64,000 bases of DNA, taken from contig JAJRYK010000045.1 in the NCBI GenBank assembly GCA_024275825.1, forward strand, positions 16,236 through 80,235, read 5' to 3'. Each line of letters opens with the position of its first letter. Position 1 is the stretch's first letter. The stretch is from Alphaproteobacteria bacterium. GTDB lineage: Bacteria; Pseudomonadota; Alphaproteobacteria; Micavibrionales; Micavibrionaceae. Under the pieces are notes generated by a model. It worked only from the letters and a program-made list of their open reading frames with translations. It ran no database searches and was not told the DNA's origin. A program made the position numbers and the translations under genes. This document shows, in pieces, positions 9,187 to 16,737 of this stretch.

Positions 9187-10647
9187 ATGAGCGACGGTAT
9201 AAAAAAGCCGCAGCCTAATTTATCTTTTGATGACTTGCACAAGCAAGCAGTTGCCTCTGTGCCTGTTTTGGAAAGTTCCGCGCAAAATCTTCTTGACCGT
9301 TTAAAATCTCAAAACCCAGAACTTTTTAAAGATGTCGTTTTTGAAATGGGGCCGGTTAAGGAGCATGGCCGTGCTTTGTCCAAGGTTAATACGGATTATG
9401 GTGGCGACCATCGTCAAATTAAAGACCTTGTGAGGGGGCAGTTTGTTGTTGATACGCCGGAGCAGGTTGTGGCGCTGAAAAAAGCTATTCTCGAAGAAAT
9501 GGATATTGATTCCATGAAGGATAAGTTTGCTGAGCCAACCCCTCAGGGATACCGTGATATTAACGCAAAAATAGAGCTTGAGAATGGCCATATCGCTGAA
9601 ATTCAAATTCAGCAACGTGACATACTGCAAGTTAAGAATGGTATCGGCCATGATTTGATGGTGGAAAGGCAAAATATACTCAGAACGGAAAGCGGTGAGC
9701 TTAGCCTTGGAGAACGTGAAATTAAGGTTGCAGAAATAGAAGCAAAATCAAAGCATGTATACGGTGCAGCGGCACATGATGGCAAACTTAATCAACTTGT
9801 GAAGCTGGAGCTTAGAAACCAGTTTATTTATAAAGGCAAGCTTGATGCTAATGGTAGTGCTCTTGGTGCAATAGCCGATAGTTTCGGCAAGCTTGGCAAG
9901 AATGGTGGCTTTGTCGTGGGTGCGGCAATTGGAACACTGGCGGGAGCCTTCACATTGGCGGCTGGCGGCTCAAAAGCCGAGGCCGCAGAAGTCGTTTATG
10001 AAAGCGCGGTACCCTTTGGTGAAACACAGATTGATCTTGTAAGGGGCGATACGGGTGCTGCCGCGCGGTCTGCCACAATAGAAACAACCTCAACTTTAGG
10101 CTCGTTAGGCGGCGCGGTCGCAGGGGCCGCAGTGGGAGCCGCTATAGGTTCTGTCGTTCCTGTTATCGGCACAGCCATAGGCGGCGTGGTTGGAGGTGTC
10201 GCAGGAGCATTAGGCGGGGGCGTTGGGGCCGGATATATCACCGCAAAAGTTTATGATAATTTTGAAAGCATCAAGGGCAGCGTCATTAACGTCTCGCACG
10301 ATGCCGTGGACGCATTAAGCAGCGCCGCACGCGAAACAGCCAGCTTCTTTGGTGATGCGTGGGATTGGGCCACAGGCAACGATGAACCGCCCATAGATTT
10401 AACAGCCGTGTTTAACGGCCTTCCTAATACTGTTACCGATGATATGCCGCCGGAAGTACAGGCACTTATTGAAGTTAAAGCAAGCTCGATCCTGTTTGAA
10501 AAACAATATGAAGATTTGAAAGAACAAGGCAGCTTATCAGCCGTTGAAGAATATATGAAAGACAACCCTATAGAGCCCGAAGCCGCTCAAACCTACGAAG
10601 ATCGCCCCGCCATACAAACTACCTACGCCGCTGGTATGAAATTATAA
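9187..10647 (+). CDS. RelA/SpoT-like nucleotidyltransferase fused to glycine-zipper membrane segments
   Basis: About 486 residues from ATG 9187, chosen over GTG 9178 because AGAGG sits nine bases before the ATG. Residues ~30-200 form a RelA/SpoT synthetase-like domain: IKDLVRGQFVV supplies the metal-binding Asp (~80), PQGYRDINAKIEL the substrate Tyr (~122) and HIAEIQIQ the catalytic Glu (~138). After about residue 230 come two long Gly/Ala-rich hydrophobic stretches (~230-265 and ~300-350) of glycine-zipper type, then a soluble tail with FFGDAWDWATG. Known alarmone synthetases do not normally carry such segments, so this may be a membrane-acting effector. The partner hydrolase is directly upstream. 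Product (ppGpp, ppApp or tRNA pyrophosphorylation) is unknown. Confidence 0.75.
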   Translation: MSDGIKKPQPNLSFDDLHKQAVASVPVLESSAQNLLDRLKSQNPELFKDVVFEMGPVKEHGRALSKVNTDYGGDHRQIKDLVRGQFVVDTPEQVVALKKAILEEMDIDSMKDKFAEPTPQGYRDINAKIELENGHIAEIQIQQRDILQVKNGIGHDLMVERQNILRTESGELSLGEREIKVAEIEAKSKHVYGAAAHDGKLNQLVKLELRNQFIYKGKLDANGSALGAIADSFGKLGKNGGFVVGAAIGTLAGAFTLAAGGSKAEAAEVVYESAVPFGETQIDLVRGDTGAAARSATIETTSTLGSLGGAVAGAAVGAAIGSVVPVIGTAIGGVVGGVAGALGGGVGAGYITAKVYDNFESIKGSVINVSHDAVDALSSAARETASFFGDAWDWATGNDEPPIDLTAVFNGLPNTVTDDMPPEVQALIEVKASSILFEKQYEDLKEQGSLSAVEEYMKDNPIEPEAAQTYEDRPAIQTTYAAGMKL

Positions 10648-10755
10648 ATATTCTATCGCAATCTATAACAACCTATTAGAACCCCTCACAATGCAACGCT
10701 TTGCTCTCCATAAATAGGGTTGAGCAAGATACCTTGTTTATCTTAATTTCTTTGC

Positions 10756-11922
10756 ATGAAGAAAAAACTCACCAGCAAGTTTGTTGAAACCGTAAAGCCT
10801 GACGGAAAACGGCAGGAATATTGTGATAGCGTTTTATCAGGCTTTGGGCTGCGCGTAACAGAGAACGGCGTGAAGTCATTTTTTGTGCGCATTCGATTTA
10901 GAAACAAAACAAAGCGTATTACATTGGGGAAGTATCCGGTCTTATCTCTTGCTGGTGCTCGTGAGTTAGCACAGGAAAAAATGCGAATGGCGCAGGACGG
11001 CTCATTGGCGCTTGAGTCTGCTAAGGCGATAATACTTAAAGAGGCCTATGATCTTTTTATAGAACTCTATGCAAAGAAAAGAAACAAGGACTGGAAAGGA
11101 TCGGATGCGCGGCTAAAATCATTTATTGCTGAGCATGGCGGTATTGATCTTGCCGATATTCATCGCCGTGACATTATTGCATATCTTGATAAATTGGTTG
11201 CAAGAGGCGTTCCCACGCAAGCTAATAGAGCGCATGCCGGAATTAGCCGTTTTATGAATTGGTGCGTGGAGCGCAGCTATATTGAATTTAGTCCATGTCA
11301 CGGCGTCAAAAAGCCAGCGAAAGAAAACCCGCGTGATCGCGTTTTGCTTGATGATGAGATGTTTAAGGTAAAGTCTGAATTTGAATCTATGCCTTACCCC
11401 TTTGGTCCATTGTTTATGCTTTTGATGTTAACCGCACAACGGCGCGGGGAAGTGTCCGGTATGTGCTGGAGCGAACTGGATTTTAAAAATAAAGTTTGGA
11501 TGATTCCAAAAGAACGCGCAAAAAACGGTAGGGCGCACATGGTTCCATTATCGGATAAAGCTCTTCAAATTTTAGAATCCGTTCCGCGTTTCCTGCATTC
11601 TGACTTGGTTTTTACCACCACGGGCAAGACACCGGTTTCCGGGTATGGAAAGATTAAAAAACGTATTGATGACGCTACGGGCGTAAGTGGTTGGAGAATT
11701 CATGATCTGCGGCGCACAGCGGCCTCCGGCATGGCGCGATTGGAAGTGCCGCCTTACGTGGTTGAAAAGATCCTCAATCACATCTCTGGAACGTTTTCAG
11801 GGGTGCTTGGCGTTTACAATCAATATGGCTATGATCGTGAAAAACGCGAGGCCCTTAATAAATGGGCGGAGCATGTAATAAATTTGAGCGGTAGGCTTGA
11901 CATCTGCATTAAATTGAATTAA
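10756..11922 (+). CDS. int: Tyrosine recombinase / P4-type integrase
   Basis: A 388-residue integrase with the DUF4102 arm-binding N-terminus (KLTSKFVETVKPDGKRQEY, GLRVTENGVKSF, ITLGKYP), a core-binding domain at ~95-185 and a catalytic domain. Catalytic residues are R229 in TAQRRGE, H316 and R319 in HDLRRT, H342 in LNHISG and the nucleophile Y354 in GVYNQYGY. It is the expected enzyme for recombination at the GGATTATGATT core. It lies in the interior of the element, not beside an att site, which is less usual for this family. No ribosome-binding site is evident before ATG 10756. Confidence 0.95.
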   Translation: MKKKLTSKFVETVKPDGKRQEYCDSVLSGFGLRVTENGVKSFFVRIRFRNKTKRITLGKYPVLSLAGARELAQEKMRMAQDGSLALESAKAIILKEAYDLFIELYAKKRNKDWKGSDARLKSFIAEHGGIDLADIHRRDIIAYLDKLVARGVPTQANRAHAGISRFMNWCVERSYIEFSPCHGVKKPAKENPRDRVLLDDEMFKVKSEFESMPYPFGPLFMLLMLTAQRRGEVSGMCWSELDFKNKVWMIPKERAKNGRAHMVPLSDKALQILESVPRFLHSDLVFTTTGKTPVSGYGKIKKRIDDATGVSGWRIHDLRRTAASGMARLEVPPYVVEKILNHISGTFSGVLGVYNQYGYDREKREALNKWAEHVINLSGRLDICIKLN

Positions 11923-11925
11923 ATT
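11897..11925 (+). promoter_or_regulatory. Probable sigma-70 promoter for the regulator/replication operon
   Basis: A perfect -35 TTGACA (11897-11902) is followed after 17 bases by TAAATT as -10 (11920-11925). The predicted transcript would begin close to the ATG at 11933, which has no ribosome-binding site, so a leaderless mRNA is likely. The promoter lies inside the end of the integrase gene. Confidence 0.5.
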
Positions 11926-11931
11926 AAATCC
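11909..11931 (+). promoter_or_regulatory. AT-rich repeat overlapping the promoter, candidate operator (copy 1)
   Basis: TTAAATTGAATTAAATTAAATCC overlaps the -10 region before the XRE-like gene. A close copy occurs at 12310-12335 and a degenerate one at 14992-15014. Repeats in front of successive genes of one element suggest a common binding protein, perhaps the XRE-like regulator. Confidence 0.4.
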
Positions 11932-11932
11932 T

Positions 11933-12295
11933 ATGTCAGACGCAAAAGTAAAACAGGAAGCGCGGAAAATGGTGCGTGAATATCTTGATCCACCCTGCGG
12001 TATTACGCCGCTCTTTGCCTTATGCAATGTGTTGCGTGTTCAGGCAAGAGCAGTAGCTAATGGGCTTGGTGTTACACCATCACAGCTTTCACATTACAGG
12101 AAAGGGGCTACGCCCGTTCCTGCCGCGAGAATGTCCGTGATAATTAAATTACTGGAACTGGCCATAAAAGAGTTTGAAAAGGAAATTTTAACAAGAAGGG
12201 AAAATGGTATGAGCAATATAGAAAAAGAGCTACTTAATGATCTTGAAAGCCGACTGGATACGGCAAAGAAGATTATAAAGAACTATAAGAACTAA
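11933..12295 (+). CDS. XRE/Cro-like helix-turn-helix regulator
   Basis: A 120-residue protein. The stretch ARAVANGLGVTPSQLSHYRKGATPVPAARM (about 39-68) has the form of a Cro-type helix-turn-helix. The C-terminal third is charged and helical (LLNDLESRLDTAKKIIKNYK), probably a coiled coil for dimerisation. It starts 10 bases after the integrase stop but has its own TTGACA promoter. It probably regulates the replication genes downstream through the AT-rich repeats; the target is inferred. Confidence 0.7.
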   Translation: MSDAKVKQEARKMVREYLDPPCGITPLFALCNVLRVQARAVANGLGVTPSQLSHYRKGATPVPAARMSVIIKLLELAIKEFEKEILTRRENGMSNIEKELLNDLESRLDTAKKIIKNYKN

Positions 12296-12309
12296 AAAAA
12301 ATTACCCAC

Positions 12310-12335
12310 TAATTAAACTTAATTAAATTTAATCC
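12310..12335 (+). promoter_or_regulatory. AT-rich repeat, candidate operator (copy 2)
   Basis: TAATTAAACTTAATTAAATTTAATCC precedes the AGGAG ribosome-binding site of the AlpA-like gene and resembles the repeat at 11909-11931. Confidence 0.4.
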
Positions 12336-12347
12336 AGGAGAAAAAGC

Positions 12348-12557
12348 ATGAACGAAAACAGTAGACTGGAACGGATATATCTAACACGTAAGGATCTTTA
12401 CGACATGGGCATAGATATAAGTAACGGCCACTTGCTGAGACTTGAGACTGACGATTTATTCCCCCGTAGACGCTACATTTCAAAGCAGAAGGTCGTATGG
12501 CTAAAAAGCGAGATTTATGAACACATCGAGAAAATAAATCGGAGGGCGTATGTCTAG
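12348..12557 (+). CDS. AlpA/excisionase-like small DNA-binding protein
   Basis: 69 residues with a MerR/AlpA-like winged-helix pattern: LTRKDLYDMGI, then SNGHLLRLETDDLFPRRRYIS and a VVWLKSEIYEHIE helix. AlpA-family proteins act as transcription activators of integrase genes or as directionality factors in satellites and integrative elements. CCAGGAG gives a strong ribosome-binding site. Its end overlaps by 8 bases the start of the prim-pol gene, so translation is coupled. A role in excision is inferred from family and position. Confidence 0.6.
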   Translation: MNENSRLERIYLTRKDLYDMGIDISNGHLLRLETDDLFPRRRYISKQKVVWLKSEIYEHIEKINRRAYV

Positions 12558-13071
12558 AGTAATAACTATTAAGTTTCCAACACGTCAAGAAACCATGAAG
12601 TCTGAAATCAAATATTACTCGGGCAATGATGTCGCAATGATTTTAACGAGCGGTGTTCGTTGGTGCGATAGAAGGCAAGAATTTATATGCGATTACTGTA
12701 ACAAGAGGTGTAAAAATATTGGCAAGCATCCTATTTATGACATCTTTCCGAGTGGATCAAAGGACGCGACTACCGACAAAAACATTCTTTATCAAGCCCT
12801 GAAGCAATATCCAGAAGCAAATCTGGCTATTGTGATTGATGGTTTTACAGTGATTGATATTGATGGCCCAGAAGGGCTTGATTGGATTAGATCGTTCATG
12901 CTTCCAAAAACGAGGATGATCAGAACCGGACGTGGACACCACTATTTTTTTGCCGGAACTCCACCATTTAAAACAAAAGATATTGATGACGTTGAGATAA
13001 AAACTAATGGCCTTATTACTGTCCCTCCAAGTAGACATAAAAGCGGAAAATATTACAGGAGAATAGCATGA
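12550..13071 (+). CDS. Bifunctional DNA primase/polymerase (prim-pol) domain protein
   Basis: A 173-residue prim-pol domain of archaeo-eukaryotic primase type. The order of motifs is characteristic: a Cys cluster (CDYCNKRCKNIGKHP) early, SGSKDATTD, the catalytic DID at about 103-105, TGRGHHYFF with the conserved His, and EIKTNGLITVPPSRHKSGKYY. It probably lays primers for replication of the excised element. GGAGG precedes the ATG. The stop overlaps the start of the primase-helicase in ATGA, so the two work as a split version of a protein that is often a single polypeptide. Confidence 0.85.
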   Translation: MSRVITIKFPTRQETMKSEIKYYSGNDVAMILTSGVRWCDRRQEFICDYCNKRCKNIGKHPIYDIFPSGSKDATTDKNILYQALKQYPEANLAIVIDGFTVIDIDGPEGLDWIRSFMLPKTRMIRTGRGHHYFFAGTPPFKTKDIDDVEIKTNGLITVPPSRHKSGKYYRRIA

Positions 13072-14951
13072 TCAAAAATTTAGCAAAACTTCCAGACGAG
13101 CTGCTGGAAGCAATTAGGCCAGTAGAACGCAAGAAGCGTTATAAAAGCAGATCATCTTCAAAGCTTAACGACATTAAAGAGATATTGTCATTTATTGATC
13201 CTGATTGTGACTACGAAAAATGGATTAGAGTCGGCATGGCTTTAAAAGCTTCTGGCTATTCTTTTGATGATTGGAATAATTGGTCCTGCAAAGGTAATAA
13301 ATATGATCCTGATGGGATGGAAGCAAAGTGGGACAGTTTTGATCCTAACGGCTCGGTTCAAATAGGTACGATTATCTACTATGCCAAAAATGGCGGATGG
13401 AGTGGGCATTTCTGTGAAGAAGAGGGTGGCTTTAAAAAGCGATCATATCCAGAATTGAAAGCAGATATTCAAAGTTTGAATAAAAGCTCGGCAATAGAGG
13501 GGGTAAATAGCATTTTGTTAGAAATAGTTAGAGCGGGGCTTGAGCCTATTCCCAAAGAGGACCTTCTAAAACAAATAGCCAGTAAAACGACTCATAATCT
13601 TTCGGTGCTTCGTGAACAATATAATGCATCAAAGAGGAAGCTTTCTAATAGCCACTACACGGGTGATGATTCGTATGATATTGGACGCAAGACCTTACAT
13701 GATTTTTTCAAAGACGGTGATTGGTTAATATACAATCAAACTGGGTTTTGGGAATACCGACAAACCCATTGGTGTCCTCTAACGCCTGAATTGCTTGGTG
13801 GAGTTATATTATCCGTATTAGAAAAATTGTCTGGTGATCGTATTCATTTTAATAGCGTTAAGAATAATGCAATCGATTTACTCAAGTCCAGCCTAGCTGT
13901 TGAAGGTGATGTTTTTAGCAGGCACGATCAAAAAAGTTGTATAATTAACTGCCGTAATGGCGAGCTATGGATAGATGAGGCTGGTGATATTGAGCTTAAA
14001 GAACATAATCCAGATACTTATCTTAGCTATGTTCTCAATATTGATTATGAACCCGAAGCGAAATGCCCCAAATTTGATGAAGCATTATTAGCTGTTTTTC
14101 AAAAAAGCGATGACAACCACGATATGGCGCGTCATATGATGGAAATCATCGGTTATATCATACAATCCAAACGCTTTATTGCATGCTGGTTTATGTTTTA
14201 TGGGAGGGGTGAGAATGGAAAGACAAAGCTTTTTGAAACTATTGAGCGCTTGCTGCCCATGAAGTTTATATATGCTGATCGCATCGGAAAACTTGAACAA
14301 AACCGCTTTGCGATAGGCTCTTTATCTAACAAGTTGCTTCTTGTCGATGATGATGTTGATGTCGGTACAAAATTGCCCGATGGTATGATGAAAAAGCTAT
14401 CAGAGCAAAAGTTACTGACGGGTGAGAAAAAATTCAAAGATACATTCGAGTTTGTTTCTTGCGTTTCTATTTTGCTGCTCGCGAATAACTATCCATTAAG
14501 TGAGGATATTTCACATGGGATGATCAGGCGAGCAAAGATTGTTCCTTTTGCGCATCAATTCACCAACAAGGATCGCGATGATAAGCTTTATCCTTATATT
14601 TGGGAGCATGAATTGTCTGGCGTTCTTAATCTAGCCATTGATGGCTTGAAGCGTTTAATTGAGCGCGGTACCTTTGATGAGCCTGCGGAGTGCGTTGACG
14701 CTAGAAATGAATGGCTTAGTAATTCAAATCCTTTTTTAGGCTTTCTGACTGAAAAAATTAAAAAGAGCAGAAACTCTAAAAAACGCACTACCCTTGAGCA
14801 CATAAAGCAAGAGTTTCAGCAATGGCTTGCCTTTAACGGCATAGCGTTTCATTGTACATCGCAGAAGCTGCGCACCCTTTTTGAAGGGCAGGGCTACACA
14901 GTCCGTAAGCTGAATGGGCGATTGGTCGTTGATGGGATTGTGATTAAGTAA
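13068..14951 (+). CDS. D5/P4-like primase-helicase (PriCT_2 and SF3 helicase domains)
   Basis: A 627-residue replication protein. The N-terminus has a PriCT_2-like module (DYEKWIRVGMALKASGYSF, ~50-110). The central part is a D5_N-like region (NQTGFWEYRQTHWCPL). The SF3 helicase has Walker A GRGENGKT (~379-386), Walker B LLLVDDDVD, sensor motif LLLANNYP and MIRRAKIVPF. The C-terminus is a phage-type winged helix. With the coupled prim-pol it would melt the origin and prime element DNA. Such pairs mark phage satellites and integrative plasmids. Confidence 0.92.
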   Translation: MIKNLAKLPDELLEAIRPVERKKRYKSRSSSKLNDIKEILSFIDPDCDYEKWIRVGMALKASGYSFDDWNNWSCKGNKYDPDGMEAKWDSFDPNGSVQIGTIIYYAKNGGWSGHFCEEEGGFKKRSYPELKADIQSLNKSSAIEGVNSILLEIVRAGLEPIPKEDLLKQIASKTTHNLSVLREQYNASKRKLSNSHYTGDDSYDIGRKTLHDFFKDGDWLIYNQTGFWEYRQTHWCPLTPELLGGVILSVLEKLSGDRIHFNSVKNNAIDLLKSSLAVEGDVFSRHDQKSCIINCRNGELWIDEAGDIELKEHNPDTYLSYVLNIDYEPEAKCPKFDEALLAVFQKSDDNHDMARHMMEIIGYIIQSKRFIACWFMFYGRGENGKTKLFETIERLLPMKFIYADRIGKLEQNRFAIGSLSNKLLLVDDDVDVGTKLPDGMMKKLSEQKLLTGEKKFKDTFEFVSCVSILLLANNYPLSEDISHGMIRRAKIVPFAHQFTNKDRDDKLYPYIWEHELSGVLNLAIDGLKRLIERGTFDEPAECVDARNEWLSNSNPFLGFLTEKIKKSRNSKKRTTLEHIKQEFQQWLAFNGIAFHCTSQKLRTLFEGQGYTVRKLNGRLVVDGIVIK

Positions 14952-15075
14952 AAAGTGTAAAGGGTGCGAAAATCCGTCATTCTATTTATATGTAATTGAA
15001 TTAAATGTTAAAATCATACAATTCGTATCGTTATAAATAGCTAAATTTCGCACCTTTCGCACCCAAGTTATAAAT

Positions 15076-15306
15076 TTACGCTGCTTTTTTCGGTGCGTGC
15101 GGTTTGAGGATGTTTAATGCTTCTTCCAGTCCCTTCGACCCGACAGGCCAAATCCATGCCGTGCGGGGCTTGTGATGCTTGGCGAGGCTGGGGTTCTTTT
15201 TTTCATCCTTCGCCGCCTCACGCAGCAACATGCGCGAAACGCGCGGGCAGAGCTTATGTTCTTTGCATAGTTCTTGAAGGGTGGTTGTTTTTGTTTGGGT
15301 GGTCAT
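15076..15306 (-). CDS. Small protein of unknown function on the integrative element
   Basis: 76 residues from ATG 15304-15306, which has AAAGGAAA eight bases upstream. An upstream Met at 15334-15336 would add 10 residues but has no such site. The protein is basic, with a helical N-terminal part (TLQELCKEHKLCPRVSRMLLREAAKD) that resembles a small helix-turn-helix fold, then KPRTAWIWPVGSKGLEEAL. It points toward the primase-helicase. Not recognised beyond that. Confidence 0.55.
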   Translation of the reverse strand: MTTQTKTTTLQELCKEHKLCPRVSRMLLREAAKDEKKNPSLAKHHKPRTAWIWPVGSKGLEEALNILKPHAPKKAA

Positions 15307-15795
15307 AATAATTTCCTTTGTTGCAGTTTCAAACAAGATGGATATTAAGACACCCGCTATGGCATCTCAGGGAAAACCTCCAAGATTTCTTGCCCAGACC
15401 GGCACGCTGATAAATGATCATTCTTGAATGTTACGCCGCCGCTTAGCTGGCTTGCCGTTCATATTACTTAACTGGTGTGCGGGTATCATACGGGAATCTA
15501 TAAGGTTGATTTAGAGCACTTTCATCAATCTATGAAAATTAATTGAGCGGGAATAAACGGCGCAGGCTCTCATGCGTTCTCAAAATGAATAATCCCTCAT
15601 TAGGTAGCAATACAACGCCGCCTGCGGATCTCAAATTGAAAGTGGCGGCACATTCGTATCAATGAGAGCGTTACATCTTCCAATTTAGGCCAATTCGCTC
15701 TATCCTCTTACATGAAGTCGGTACGCAACGGCTTTGGGGCTTTACAACCTCGCTAGCGGTTAGCATCGACCGGAATGATGCATCCTTGACCTATG
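15307..15795. other. Non-coding block of the integrative element
   Basis: About 490 bases without a convincing reading frame on either strand. AATCTATGAAAATTAATT at 15527-15544 repeats AATCTATGAGAATTAATT from the left end of the element (8105-8122), 17 of 18 bases. The 3' part leads into a strongly structured segment. Possible roles include a replication origin or the leader of a non-coding RNA; none is proved by the sequence. Confidence 0.4.
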
Positions 15796-15873
15796 GTCGG
15801 GGAGCTTGTGCTATGCAACAGGCTTCACGGCTAAAATCACAGGGATCGTCTAGCGATTTGTAAACTCCCCGAC
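15796..15873 (+). ncRNA. Candidate structured, tRNA-sized RNA before the GIY-YIG gene
   Basis: A perfect 9-bp stem, GTCGGGGAG (15796-15804) with CTCCCCGAC (15865-15873), encloses two more hairpins: CTTGT/ACAGG with an 8-base loop (15805-15822) and GATCG/CGATT with a 5-base loop (15844-15858). The 78-base size, the stem closing on itself and the TACCA directly after it recall a tRNA-like fold, but T-loop and anticodon-arm features are absent. Orientation is assumed from the gene downstream. It may be a leader RNA or an independent small RNA. Confidence 0.4.
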
Positions 15874-15914
15874 TACCAGTCAAGAGCGGGGGCGCACCGC
15901 GCGGGAGTTTCGCT

Positions 15915-16343
15915 ATTAAAACGCCAGATATTCAATTTTCCGAATGGTATGCATGGGATGATGTAAAAAGCATTCCTCATGGTGAACGCACTGGTCTGTA
16001 CATTGTTGCACGCTTCGATGAAAAGCCCGAAGGCGCAGCACACCCATATGCGGAAGAGATTTTGTATATCGGCGAGACACACGGCAAGTCGCAGAATATT
16101 CATAGACGTTTAACAACGTTTTTCAAAGCGGCTAAGGTCGGTGAAATGAAAAAACCACATAGCGGCGGCAATCGCTTTAATCGCTTGATGGGCAATGATT
16201 TGACGAATATGTATGCGGCGGGCTTTGCGCCAGTGCTGGATGATGAACGCTTTACAAGCCCGTTTATATTTTACACCGAGCGTAAGTTGATATGGGATTA
16301 TATTGTGAAGTGGGGCGCGATCCCACGATGCAACGGCTACTAA
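15915..16343 (+). CDS. GIY-YIG nuclease-like protein, probable AUU start
   Basis: The frame encodes TGLYIVARF and, about 28 residues on, EILYIGETHGKSQNIHRRL, the two halves of a GIY-YIG signature, followed by HSGGNRFNRL, typical of stand-alone members in mobile elements. There is no ATG, GTG or TTG upstream of the first half: the frame is open only from 15864. GGGAG at 15903-15907 is followed after seven bases by ATT (15915), an ideal position for a rare AUU start, giving 142 residues. Starting at TTG 16062 would remove the first motif. A 5' truncation of an older gene is the alternative. Confidence 0.55.
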   Translation: MKTPDIQFSEWYAWDDVKSIPHGERTGLYIVARFDEKPEGAAHPYAEEILYIGETHGKSQNIHRRLTTFFKAAKVGEMKKPHSGGNRFNRLMGNDLTNMYAAGFAPVLDDERFTSPFIFYTERKLIWDYIVKWGAIPRCNGY

Positions 16344-16438
16344 AAACATAGGCTTTTAAGCTAAAAAGTTTTGGGTGCGCGTATACATGTAGTTTTTGCG
16401 CTAATATTGAACTTACCCATTTATACCAATCCGTTACT

Positions 16439-16480
16439 ATTATTAGCGTTGCGAGAATATTGAGATAAAACGCTAATAAT
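16439..16480. repeat. Perfect 12-bp inverted repeat between GIY-YIG and HARE-HTH genes
   Basis: ATTATTAGCGTT (16439-16450) and AACGCTAATAAT (16469-16480) are exact inverse copies separated by 18 bases. A related GCGCTAATATTG lies at 16389-16400. There is no T-run, so it is more likely a binding site or cruciform than a terminator. Confidence 0.5.
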
Positions 16481-16564
16481 GAATTTGAGTGCCGCAACGT
16501 ATTGATAAGGTTAGGTTGTTCATGGCTTTGTTTTTTTACTGGCTAAAAACGACGACTTTCAATA

Positions 16565-16577
16565 TCCGGTAACCGGA
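16565..16577. promoter_or_regulatory. Palindrome TCCGGT-A-ACCGGA upstream of the HARE-HTH gene
   Basis: A perfect 6+6 palindrome 173 bases before the HARE-HTH start, in the 394-base gap that must hold the promoter of the two-gene cargo module. Possible operator. Confidence 0.35.
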
Positions 16578-16737
16578 AGTTTATAAAAACTGCGGTATAT
16601 TTTTTGTTCAATCACCATCTTAATTAAAGCCGCAATCCCTTAAAGCTTGGCATTGCAGCCAATAAAAGTTAATTTTAAACCCTAATCAATAATCTAACGG
16701 AAAATTTATCGCTTTATTGCGAGACAGGGCTGTTTTT

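Noticed and set aside
15796..15873. A canonical tRNA or tmRNA gene
   Set aside because: No T-loop TTCRANYC, no proper anticodon arm and no tag reading frame, despite the tRNA-like closing stem and TACCA.
15864..15914. Extending the GIY-YIG gene upstream to the stop at 15861
   Set aside because: The frame is open but holds no usable start codon and lies over the structured RNA stem; AUU at 15915 with GGGAG fits better.
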